Of a stretch of DNA of 5,651 nucleotides, positions 1-5,177 are shown piece by piece. Positions within the stretch are counted from its first letter, which is position 1. The number at the start of each line of letters is the position of its first letter. Both the position numbers and the translations under genes were made by a program. Where the stretch lies: the NCBI GenBank assembly GCA_022562855.1, contig JADFON010000149.1, positions 1-5,651 of the forward strand, read 5' to 3'. Source of the stretch: Candidatus Zhuqueibacterota bacterium. GTDB lineage: Bacteria > SM23-31. The notes below the pieces were generated by a model. That model was not told the origin of the DNA. It did no database searches and was given only the letters and a program-made list of their open reading frames with translations.

Positions 1-144
1 ACTCAATTCATACTCTTTTGATGATACATTTCGAAGTGTATCTTGCTGCACATCGAACACGACCCGTGCCTGCGCAGAAGGATTCCACGAAATGCTAATT
101 ATAAATGCGCAAACTAACGTAAATTTCAATGATTTCGATTTCAT
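1..144 (-). CDS. N-terminus of an exported protein of unknown function (partial)
   Basis: This open frame starts at the ATG at 142-144 and runs off the left edge of the window, giving 48 residues. The first 26 residues form a clear Sec signal peptide: a basic start (MKSKSLK), a hydrophobic core (residues 8-19, FTLVCAFIISIS) and a signal peptidase I type Ala-X-Ala end (AQA, residues 24-26). The mature part begins RVVFDVQQDTLRNV and is too short to assign to a family. The start lies 29 bp after the stop of the YkvI-family gene in the same direction, so the two are probably co-transcribed. The ribosome site is weak (an AAGAAAGAG purine stretch). The context beside two solute transporters would suit a periplasmic or surface enzyme feeding them, but that is inference only. 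Confidence 0.72.
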   Translation of the reverse strand, partial: MKSKSLKFTLVCAFIISISWNPSAQARVVFDVQQDTLRNVSSKEYELS

Positions 145-173
145 AACAAGACTCTTTCTTTATGATCACTTCA

Positions 174-1268
174 TCAGGCTTGCTGTGAGTGATGTTTTAG
201 TTTGTAAATGCCTATTGTCAACAAAGGTATTATAAAAACACCGAATATTCCCCAGCCAAGATATAAATACCCTTTAGCGATAAGCGCTACTAAGCCGAAC
301 GTCGAAGCGCCCAAACCGCATAGCAACAAAATGATCGCAACAAGCGGGCGCATATACTGTGGAAATTCCTTTGCCTTCGATTTAAAGGCAGATTGTACAC
401 GTTCGTTAAATGCGTGAATAAAACCGGTTCCCGTTTCGATTAAGGTGCCGAACAGGACAACCTGGAACACAATGGTCAATATTTTCGAACCGATTCCATT
501 CAACAAGTAAACCATTGGAATCTCTTCTGAAATTACTTCCGGATACTGGCTGACAACAGCAATATAAAACAAGAATCCCGGGAAAATGCCAAGCACTCCA
601 GCCAGTATCCCGGCTGACACCGCCTCTTTTCTTGTTTCAATATGACGTACGCAAAACAAAACCGCAGGAATCACGGTAAAATTATAAAACGCATAATAAA
701 ATCCGTTTTGCCACCAGCCGGGTTTTATCTCTCCTGTCGCAAAATTCTCTTGAATCACATCTCCGAACTTATAAACAGCAGCGACAAAAATAATCGCATA
801 TATACCATAGAGAATAATCGACCAGCTTGCCAGGAATTTTTCGATGAAAGAAGACCCTCTGAACGTTAGAAAACCTACAACTGCCATCATTAACAAAACA
901 CCTGCCATGTACGGAATATCGAAATTATCCCGCATTAAACTTCCTGCCGTAGCGCCGATGACGCCCAGCACAAGAAGCATACCGATCAGGTACATGATCT
1001 CAAAAATAAACCAGTATTTGCCCAGAAGTTGCTTGAAAAAAGTACGGTAATCATATGCTTTGAATAATCTTGAAAATTCAAACGTTACCGCAAGTATCAC
1101 AGACCACATTACCGTAGAAATAAAGATCATCCCCAACAACCCGCCCAGGGGACCATACATAAGGAAATATTGGATTATTTCTCTTCCTGTTCCATATCCT
1201 CCCGCGATTACCACAGATTGAAAGATAAAACCGGGTAGTAAATACCTCTTGAAGAAAGAAGACTTCAT
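174..1268 (-). CDS. YkvI-family integral membrane protein (putative transporter)
   Basis: The 364-residue protein is almost entirely hydrophobic, with about ten predicted membrane helices (roughly residues 10-27, 40-65, 88-108, 117-136, 145-165, 190-206, 219-240, 262-284, 307-330 and 336-355). Helix 1 is broken by a glycine-rich GGYGTGRE motif (residues 23-30), typical of the YkvI family (COG3949) and reminiscent of the unwound substrate-binding helix of LeuT-fold transporters. An acidic pair in TM8 (ETGTGF, 278-283) follows the same family pattern. Family members are uncharacterised; relation to amino acid or sodium:solute transporters is inferred from fold similarity. The ATG start at 1268 is preceded by a strong AAAGGAGG, but at an unusually long 13 nt spacing; an in-frame CTG lies closer. 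The gene follows the sodium symporter gene after a 156 bp gap and precedes an exported protein gene by 29 bp. Length is full for the family. Confidence 0.8.
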   Translation of the reverse strand: MKSSFFKRYLLPGFIFQSVVIAGGYGTGREIIQYFLMYGPLGGLLGMIFISTVMWSVILAVTFEFSRLFKAYDYRTFFKQLLGKYWFIFEIMYLIGMLLVLGVIGATAGSLMRDNFDIPYMAGVLLMMAVVGFLTFRGSSFIEKFLASWSIILYGIYAIIFVAAVYKFGDVIQENFATGEIKPGWWQNGFYYAFYNFTVIPAVLFCVRHIETRKEAVSAGILAGVLGIFPGFLFYIAVVSQYPEVISEEIPMVYLLNGIGSKILTIVFQVVLFGTLIETGTGFIHAFNERVQSAFKSKAKEFPQYMRPLVAIILLLCGLGASTFGLVALIAKGYLYLGWGIFGVFIIPLLTIGIYKLKHHSQQA

Positions 1269-1281
1269 GATTTTCAGGTTT

Positions 1282-1289
1282 CCTCCTTT
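1282..1289 (-). promoter_or_regulatory. Strong but distant ribosome binding site of the YkvI-family gene
   Basis: On the minus strand the bases read AAAGGAGG, a near-perfect Shine-Dalgarno sequence. It sits 13 nt before the ATG at 1266-1268, longer than the usual 5-9. An in-frame CTG codon at 1275-1277 lies only 4 nt from it and would add three residues (reading L-K-I before the ATG). ATG is kept as the start because CTG initiation is rare. Confidence 0.7.
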
Positions 1290-1346
1290 GCCTGATGTCT
1301 ATATAACCATATTGAAAAAATTTAAATTAACATAAAGCAATTAATT

Positions 1347-1376
1347 ATTTTACAAACTTAGTATCATATAATTCAA
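1347..1376 (-). promoter_or_regulatory. Candidate sigma-70 promoter before the YkvI-family gene
   Basis: On the minus strand TTGAAT (1371-1376) and TAAAAT (1347-1352) are separated by 18 bp in the AT-rich 156 bp gap after the symporter gene. This would give a leader of about 70 nt. No terminator is visible in the gap, so this would be an internal promoter within a larger transcript. AT-rich DNA yields such matches by chance. Confidence 0.3.
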
Positions 1377-1424
1377 CATTATCACGAAATATAGGTAATA
1401 GGTTGCATATGCGTGTTCCGCTTC

Positions 1425-2753
1425 TCAAAGGACGTTTTCCAACAGCCAGTTCAGACCGACAAATAGAATTGCAAAGGGAATGACATAGCGCATCCACCAA
1501 AGCAAAAACAAAGGAACTGGTTTATCTCTGCCGGTGGAAAGCTCTCTCAAAACTTCCGACCTTTTAATACACCACACTGCTGTAATAACAGCCAATAACG
1601 CTCCGAGTGTCTGCATGCCCGAGCCGAAAAAGAGATCCCATGGTACAAAAATGCCGAAATTTATCATAGGCGGTATTGCGAGTAAAAATGACGACATGCA
1701 TACCATGATTACCGCCTTTTTCCGGTCAATTCCAAATTTGTCCCGAATACCCCCTACGAGTACTTCCAAACCTGCAACATCCGATAAAAAGGCGGCTCCG
1801 AAAAGTCCGCAAAAAAACAAAAGTCCGAACAACCATCCCGCAGGTAATGTCGAAAAGATCTCCGGTAATGTCGAAAAAATTAGATTCGGTCCTTCATCGG
1901 GCTTTAGTCCTAAAGCAAATACGGCAGGGAAAATCGCAAAACCTGCCAGCAAGCCAAACAAGGAGTCTCCTAATCCGGTTAAGAGCGCGTTTTTCATAAT
2001 TTTGGCGTTCTTATTCAAATATGATCCATATATTACCATAAATGTTCCGCCAAGCGACATCGAAAATACCGCCTGACCAAGCGCAGCAGCCATAACGGAG
2101 CCCGTTAAACTGCTAAGGTCAAATCCTCCGATAAACCATCTTACCCCTTCACCTGCTCCCGGCAAAGTAACAGAGCGGACAATCAGTATTAAAAGTACGA
2201 TAAACAGAACGGGAATTATAATTTTACTTATCTTTTCTATCCCCCTCTTCAATCCCTTGACCAGCACGGCGCCGCAGGCAGCAAGTACGCCTCCCGTCAT
2301 AAACATCTGCAAAAGAAAAGAGGTGCTCTCGAAACCCGAATCGGGGGGCAGAATAGCCGAGACATTGAAGTCAATGTCAAAAAGCGAAGCCACATATCCG
2401 ATCGCATGGAATCCTACCCATCCGAGCACATTTGTATAATATCCTGTCGCGCACAACAGAACAAAAAACAGAAACCAGCCGACATATTTTCCTCCCGGGA
2501 ATCCGCCGATTTCAAACGCGCCGAGTGTCCCTCTCCGCGTGTGTCTCCCAAGCACCCACTCTGTCATCATCGCCGGGATGCCGATGGTTATCACCATAAC
2601 AATATAAAATATGACAAATGAGGCGCCGCCATATAAGCCAACCATATAAGGAAAACGCCAGACATTGCCGAGACCGACTGCAACGCCTATCATGGTCATC
2701 AGCAAACCGAAATTTGACGAAAATGTTTCCCGATCGGAATCACTGCTTTTCAT
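1425..2753 (-). CDS. Neurotransmitter:sodium symporter (SNF) family transporter
   Basis: The 442-residue inner-membrane protein belongs to the NSS/SNF family (LeuT, MhsT, Tyt1), which couples sodium entry to uptake of amino acids or related amines. TM1 carries the signature VGLGNVWRFPY (residues 26-36), where N30 matches the LeuT Na1-site Asn27 and R33 the extracellular gate Arg30. TM2 has the family pattern GIPAMMTEWVLGR (58-70). TM6 holds the unwound stretch FSMSLGG (230-236), matching the LeuT Phe253-Thr254 substrate region. About 11 helices fit and the C-terminus stops after TM11, as in many bacterial members. TM8 is unusual (FLSDVAGLEV, 322-331) where many relatives have an ALTSS-type sodium site. 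A good promoter lies upstream (2819-2847); no clear Shine-Dalgarno sequence precedes the ATG. The substrate cannot be deduced. It heads a same-strand cluster with the YkvI-family gene. Confidence 0.93.
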   Translation of the reverse strand: MKSSDSDRETFSSNFGLLMTMIGVAVGLGNVWRFPYMVGLYGGASFVIFYIVMVITIGIPAMMTEWVLGRHTRRGTLGAFEIGGFPGGKYVGWFLFFVLLCATGYYTNVLGWVGFHAIGYVASLFDIDFNVSAILPPDSGFESTSFLLQMFMTGGVLAACGAVLVKGLKRGIEKISKIIIPVLFIVLLILIVRSVTLPGAGEGVRWFIGGFDLSSLTGSVMAAALGQAVFSMSLGGTFMVIYGSYLNKNAKIMKNALLTGLGDSLFGLLAGFAIFPAVFALGLKPDEGPNLIFSTLPEIFSTLPAGWLFGLLFFCGLFGAAFLSDVAGLEVLVGGIRDKFGIDRKKAVIMVCMSSFLLAIPPMINFGIFVPWDLFFGSGMQTLGALLAVITAVWCIKRSEVLRELSTGRDKPVPLFLLWWMRYVIPFAILFVGLNWLLENVL

Positions 2754-2818
2754 AATTTGAGAAAGAGAGTGATTTTCTTGTGCGGTTAATAGTAATGAAG
2801 AGGCAAAAATAAGAAAGT

Positions 2819-2847
2819 ATTATAAACAATTCCCACTTTATTTGCAA
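2819..2847 (-). promoter_or_regulatory. Sigma-70-type promoter for the sodium symporter gene
   Basis: On the minus strand TTGCAA (2842-2847) and a consensus TATAAT (2819-2824) are separated by exactly 17 bp. Transcription would start near 2812, giving a leader of about 60 nt before the ATG at 2753. It lies just past the terminator of the upstream gene, so the symporter cluster probably forms its own transcription unit. Confidence 0.7.
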
Positions 2848-2903
2848 CAGATTCTTCGCCTTGTATGGAGGGATCCGGGATATTGAAATTCGATTCCGGC
2901 AAA

Positions 2904-2938
2904 TAAAAAACCCCGGTTGCAGCATTTGCCGGGGTTTT
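2904..2938 (-). terminator. Rho-independent terminator of the DUF4097 gene
   Basis: The minus strand forms a 10 bp perfect stem (AAAACCCCGG, 2929-2938, with CCGGGGTTTT, 2907-2916) around a 12 nt loop, followed by further T residues for a T6 tract. It lies 34 bp beyond the stop codon of the DUF4097 gene. The stem also ends in TTTT on the plus strand, so it could act weakly in both directions, although no plus-strand gene reads into it. Confidence 0.93.
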
Positions 2939-2972
2939 GAATCTAACATTTATATTTTTACAACGACTTTTC

Positions 2973-3899
2973 TTAATATGAACGTAACCTGACACTTCCG
3001 TTGGAGGTTGAGATCCTCAACGATGCACCACCGCCGTTAATGGCGCCTGTAAATCTCGTTGCCCTGTTGCCCCTGTTGTAGCGGCGCCCCCTGTCTCTAT
3101 CGTCATCATAGGGAAAATCCGAAGAAAATGAATTTCTGCGGGCATGCGCTACCAGATCAAACTTGCTGTCATCCGGAATAGAAAGTGTTATTCCGCCGTT
3201 GTGAGATGAAAAATCATACCTTCCGTTTTCATCGACCGTAAAGTTACCCCGTATCCTGCCGTTATGGGTTGAGGCGCGGATACCCCTGCTTTGCGAATCT
3301 TCAATGGTGATGCCGCCGTTGTGCGATTGTGCCTCGATTTCACCGTTTATCCCGCGAAAATCAACATCGCCGTTATGCGTTTCACCGGATACATCGCCGG
3401 TCACTTCTTCAATGATAACATTTCCGTTATGCGTGCTTGCATCGACTCTTCCGGTAATTTCACGAATTCTAATATCTCCGTTGTGGGAATCCGAAGTAAG
3501 TGACACATTTCTCGGTACGCGGATTTTATAATCCGCCCTGCTATTTTGACGCCGGAACCAGTTAAAACTTATATTGTTTCTATCCGGATATTCAGTGTGT
3601 ACACTTATCCTGTCCGCGCTATAGACAATTTCAATTTCAATTCTTTCATCCCGGTTACCTCTGCGCTCGATCACTTCAATTTCCACCTCGTTCCTGTCCC
3701 ACGACTCGATCTCTATTCTTCCGTTGTGATTATCGATGGAAAATCTCCCGTTTGAGTTCAGGGTGTATGTCTTCAACAGCCTTCCGTCAAGGATAATTAT
3801 ATCCCTGCCGGTTTGTGCATATAGCGACATTTGTGTTGCAACACAAAGTATAACCAGAAAAAAGAGCGATAACTTTGAAATTTTCATGACTTTTTGCAT
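2973..3899 (-). CDS. Exported DUF4097-family beta-strand repeat protein
   Basis: The 308-residue protein starts at the ATG at 3897-3899, chosen because AGGAGG lies 6 nt upstream; an upstream in-frame TTG at 3920 would overlap that site. A signal peptide covers about residues 1-29 (core LSLFFLVILCVA, end near SLYAQ). The rest is the DUF4097 (adhesin-like) fold: short beta strands separated by Asn-Gly turns. The turn is His-Asn-Gly seven times (58-60, 139-141, 157-159, 175-177, 193-195, 212-214, 233-235) and Ser-Asn-Gly once (299-301), with an 18-residue period through the centre. A low-complexity Arg/Asp/Tyr-rich loop occupies about 264-280. It probably faces the periplasm or cell surface as a beta-solenoid-like domain; no enzymatic role is known for the family. 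It is monocistronic: no convincing promoter was found upstream, and a strong terminator follows. Confidence 0.88.
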   Translation of the reverse strand: MQKVMKISKLSLFFLVILCVATQMSLYAQTGRDIIILDGRLLKTYTLNSNGRFSIDNHNGRIEIESWDRNEVEIEVIERRGNRDERIEIEIVYSADRISVHTEYPDRNNISFNWFRRQNSRADYKIRVPRNVSLTSDSHNGDIRIREITGRVDASTHNGNVIIEEVTGDVSGETHNGDVDFRGINGEIEAQSHNGGITIEDSQSRGIRASTHNGRIRGNFTVDENGRYDFSSHNGGITLSIPDDSKFDLVAHARRNSFSSDFPYDDDRDRGRRYNRGNRATRFTGAINGGGASLRISTSNGSVRLRSY

Positions 3900-4088
3900 T
3901 TCTTTCCTCCTACGATTCAATTCGTTATCTTATTCATATTCAAGATTTACGGTGATTTTTGTCTAATGTTACAACAAAATACGCAATATATTTTTAATAT
4001 TACCCGAGATGCCAATAATCAATTTTAGACATATGGTTAATAATTCGTCATAACTTACCTAATGAGAACTGATTACTATTGATCTGGT

Positions 4089-4230
4089 TGGTCATGTCGA
4101 GCGTAGCCGAGACATCTTTTCGCAGAGATTTTCCCACTCTGTCCCCTCCCGTCAGAGATGACTAACGCCACGAATAATCGAGAGACTTCGGTCTTCACCT
4201 AGCGACCACCTTCGTAGCAGGGGAATGACA
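4089..4230. repeat. REP-like composite palindromic repeat
   Basis: This non-coding stretch starts with GGTCATGTCGAGCGTAGCCG and ends with GGGGAATGAC, so GTCAT (4091-4095) and ATGAC (4225-4229) form its outer inverted ends. Such GTCAT...GAGCG...ATGAC elements are dispersed intergenic repeats in many bacterial genomes (established knowledge; copy number here cannot be counted). Positions 4147-4173 match 4787-4813 at 24 of 27 bases, and TAGCGAC at 4200-4206 recurs in the downstream copies, so this is the most decayed of three related modules. The 568 bp between the DUF4097 start and the small gene at 4468 otherwise hold only AT-rich sequence and the tandem units at 4235-4340. Confidence 0.65.
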
Positions 4231-4234
4231 CAAT

Positions 4235-4340
4235 GAGCATGTGTGGCACCTCCAAACTTAGCATGCCCGCCACAACGTGGCGCCTCCAAACTTGCATGCC
4301 CGCCATAACATGGCGCCTCCAAACTTGTTTGGGGGTGTGA
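4235..4340. repeat. 33-bp tandem repeat units with internal hairpins, ending in a palindrome
   Basis: Two full 33-bp units (4261-4293 and 4294-4326) follow a shorter, diverged unit (4235-4260). All end in CCTCCAAACTT. The full units differ at only two bases, and these are the two partners of one stem pair: GCCAC-AAC-GTGGC in one and GCCAT-AAC-ATGGC in the other. The last unit runs into GTTTGGGGGTGTGA (4327-4340), which pairs with the preceding CTCCAAAC to form another hairpin. There are no spacers, so it is not a CRISPR array. No protein is encoded. Confidence 0.8.
4312..4340. repeat. Left arm of a 29-bp inverted repeat around the small membrane gene
   Basis: The reverse complement of this arm matches 4737-4765 at 27 of 29 bases, including a perfect 14-bp core (4327-4340 with 4737-4750). 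A second perfect 18-bp inverted match joins 4240-4257 to 4753-4770. The 396 bp between the arms contain the gene at 4468-4614 and its candidate promoter. Each arm is itself imperfectly palindromic, so its orientation is partly ambiguous. Confidence 0.75.
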
Positions 4341-4467
4341 TTTCAGACTGAGGCTGATCCATCTTTGGTGGCAGGGTCTGCTTATATTTTGACGAGATGA
4401 GAATTACAAAGGTTGGAAAATCAGAAGTTGACAGTGCAGATATAATGAGATAACAAAATCCGGTCTT

Positions 4468-4614
4468 TTACTTACTTATCAGTCTTTTCGAATACATACC
4501 GATTACAAATACAATAATGCCAATCATCCACATGCCCGAATTACCATAAGCGAAACCAACGATTATCAGCGCCAGACCGAGAACTTTGCCGATAATCGAC
4601 GAATAGTCTTTCAC
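4468..4614 (-). CDS. Small two-helix membrane protein, 48 residues
   Basis: A GTG codon at 4612-4614 opens a 48-codon frame ending in TAA at 4468-4470. The product starts MKDYSSIIGKVLGLALIIVG, has two predicted membrane helices (about residues 7-23 and 28-42) joined by a short YGNSGM turn, and ends in a basic tail (SKRLISK), suggesting both termini are cytoplasmic. This composition is far from random translation. GGGG lies 9 nt before the GTG, and a stop codon three codons upstream of it limits the start. A candidate promoter lies at 4659-4686. It resembles small two-helix proteins of the DUF2892/DUF3185 kind in general shape, but I do not recognise a specific family. The gene is enclosed by inverted repeats (4312-4340 and 4737-4765). 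Function is unknown. Confidence 0.62.
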   Translation of the reverse strand: MKDYSSIIGKVLGLALIIVGFAYGNSGMWMIGIIVFVIGMYSKRLISK

Positions 4615-4658
4615 GGTGCACTACCCCATTTGATTCGATTCAATCTACTTAAAAGGTG

Positions 4659-4686
4659 ATACTACATAGGCGGGAATATGGTTCAA
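4659..4686 (-). promoter_or_regulatory. Candidate promoter of the small membrane protein gene
   Basis: On the minus strand TTGAAC (4681-4686) and TAGTAT (4659-4664) are separated by 16 bp, giving a leader of roughly 38 nt before the GTG at 4614. Both hexamers deviate from consensus. It lies inside the inverted repeat pair, so the gene would carry its own promoter. Confidence 0.4.
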
Positions 4687-4736
4687 ATTCTATTTATATA
4701 CTGAATTTTGGTAAGATTTGCGAATTAAAACTTTAA

Positions 4737-4770
4737 TCACACCCCCAAACCAGTTTGGAGGTGCCACACA
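4737..4770. repeat. Right arm of the inverted repeat; palindrome
   Basis: CACCCCCAAAC and GTTTGGAGGTG face each other across a CA spacer, an 11-bp stem with one mismatch. The same bases form the right partner of the arm at 4312-4340, and GTTTGGAGGTGCCACACA (4753-4770) is the exact reverse complement of 4240-4257. Confidence 0.75.
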
Positions 4771-4782
4771 TTCACATTTTGT

Positions 4783-4880
4783 ATTGTCCCGTCAGGGATG
4801 GCTTACGCCACGAGAAGCGCCACGTAGTGGTCTCTACGGGATAGCGACGCCTGACCCTTTTTTTCGGGCTGGCAATCTCC
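4783..4880. repeat. Double-hairpin repeat module, copy 2
   Basis: Two hairpins lie directly next to each other: TCCC-GTCA-GGGA (4787-4798) and TGGC-TTAC-GCCA (4799-4810). A third stem, CCAC-GTA-GTGG (4820-4830), follows, then ATAGCGACG (4841-4849), a T7 run, and a perfect 7-bp hairpin GGGCTGG/CCAGCCC (4866-4885) that contains GGCAATCTCC. The order of blocks matches copy 3 at 4897-4952, but this copy carries extra sequence between them. Confidence 0.65.
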
Positions 4881-4896
4881 AGCCCCCCAACCTGTC

Positions 4897-4952
4897 ATTG
4901 TCCCGATAGGGACCACTCACGTGGCGAGGAGCATAGCGACGTGGCAATCTCC
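4897..4952. repeat. Double-hairpin repeat module, copy 3
   Basis: This shorter copy has the same plan as 4783-4880: ATTGTCCCG, hairpin TCCC-GATA-GGGA (4901-4912), adjacent hairpin CCAC-TCAC-GTGG (4913-4924), ATAGCGACG (4933-4941) and GGCAATCTCC (4943-4952). The second stem has a different sequence from that of copy 2 yet pairs fully. Elements reading GAGG-AGC-ATAGCGACG-TGGCAATCTCC are familiar as dispersed intergenic repeats in several bacterial groups. Confidence 0.65.
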
Positions 4953-5021
4953 TTCTTAATATTTAATAAATCGCTTGATTTTTCCTTCAAGACAAATCTT
5001 ACCAAAGTTCAATTATTTATT

Positions 5022-5159
5022 TCATTTGTTATTCGCAAAAGGTAGCGTGAAACGGAGTTGATTGCCGTCATCGTCACTGACGTAGAATTCACGAATTCCA
5101 TCTCCGGCCCATGAAGCAAAGGCACGGTAAATATGATAGTTTTGGACATGATTGAATTT
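5022..5159 (-). pseudogene. C-terminal remnant of a VOC/glyoxalase-bleomycin resistance family gene
   Basis: The frame from 5159 to the TGA at 5022-5024 encodes 45 residues without a start codon at its head. The end contains GDGIREFYVSDDDGNQLRF, which matches the closing strands of VOC-superfamily domains (the pattern REF...DPDGN.L.F, where the Glu is usually a metal ligand). Whole VOC proteins have about 115-140 residues, so at least the first two thirds are missing. The frame is the same as that of the DUF4268 gene just upstream, but a TAA (5178-5180) and the run TGA-TAG-TAA (5160-5168) separate them. Probably the 5' part was lost when the upstream gene arrived or by deletion. The family call rests on motif memory, not a search. 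An ATG in another frame (start 5150) gives an implausible 46-residue product. Confidence 0.5.
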
Positions 5160-5177
5160 TTACTATCAAGGAAGGTT

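Larger units (their letters stand above)
4702..5011. mobile_element. MITE-like element with 19-bp terminal inverted repeats
   Basis: TGAATTTTGGTAAGATTTG (4702-4720) matches the reverse complement of 4993-5011 at 18 of 19 bases. The arms bound 310 bp with no credible gene, containing one palindrome (4737-4765) and two hairpin modules. The small size, terminal inverted repeats and lack of a transposase fit a miniature inverted-repeat element. Both flanks are AT-rich and contain ATTTAT (4692-4697 and 5015-5020), but no convincing target-site duplication can be named. The right end is 10 bp from the stop codon of the VOC-like remnant. An alternative is a chance assembly of REP-like repeats, or a long-range stem. 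Confidence 0.45.

Noticed and set aside
1534-2076. 180-residue open frame on the plus strand
   Set aside because: It lies wholly antisense to the sodium symporter gene, has a Lys/Pro/Ser-rich composition typical of antisense translation of membrane proteins, and has no ribosome site. The symporter motifs settle the coding strand.
2875-2899. 7-bp hairpin (CCGGGAT/ATTCCGG) between the terminator and the symporter promoter
   Set aside because: It has an 11 nt loop, a wobble pair and no T run; a stem this short is expected by chance and no role can be supported.
2740-2995. Two overlapping ~69-residue frames on the minus strand between the symporter and DUF4097 genes
   Set aside because: They run through the intrinsic terminator and the symporter promoter, have no recognisable protein features, and one overlaps the end of the DUF4097 gene.
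3900-3920. Upstream TTG start extending the DUF4097 protein by seven residues
   Set aside because: The extension would translate the AGGAGG ribosome site itself, and the ATG at 3899 has ideal spacing and directly begins a signal peptide.
4235-4340. Possible CRISPR array
   Set aside because: The repeat units are directly contiguous with no variable spacers, and there are only two full units.
4428-4446. TTGACA and TATAAT on the plus strand
   Set aside because: Both hexamers are perfect but only 7 bp apart, far too close for a sigma-70 promoter, and no plus-strand gene follows.
4858-4885. Hairpin GGGCTGG/CCAGCCC as a terminator
   Set aside because: The T run comes before the stem on the plus strand and reads as A residues after it on the minus strand, so it lacks the layout of an intrinsic terminator in either direction.
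4718-4909. 63-residue open frame on the plus strand
   Set aside because: It is composed of the hairpin repeat modules and begins inside the terminal inverted repeat. Such translated repeats are often misannotated as genes; there is no independent protein signal.
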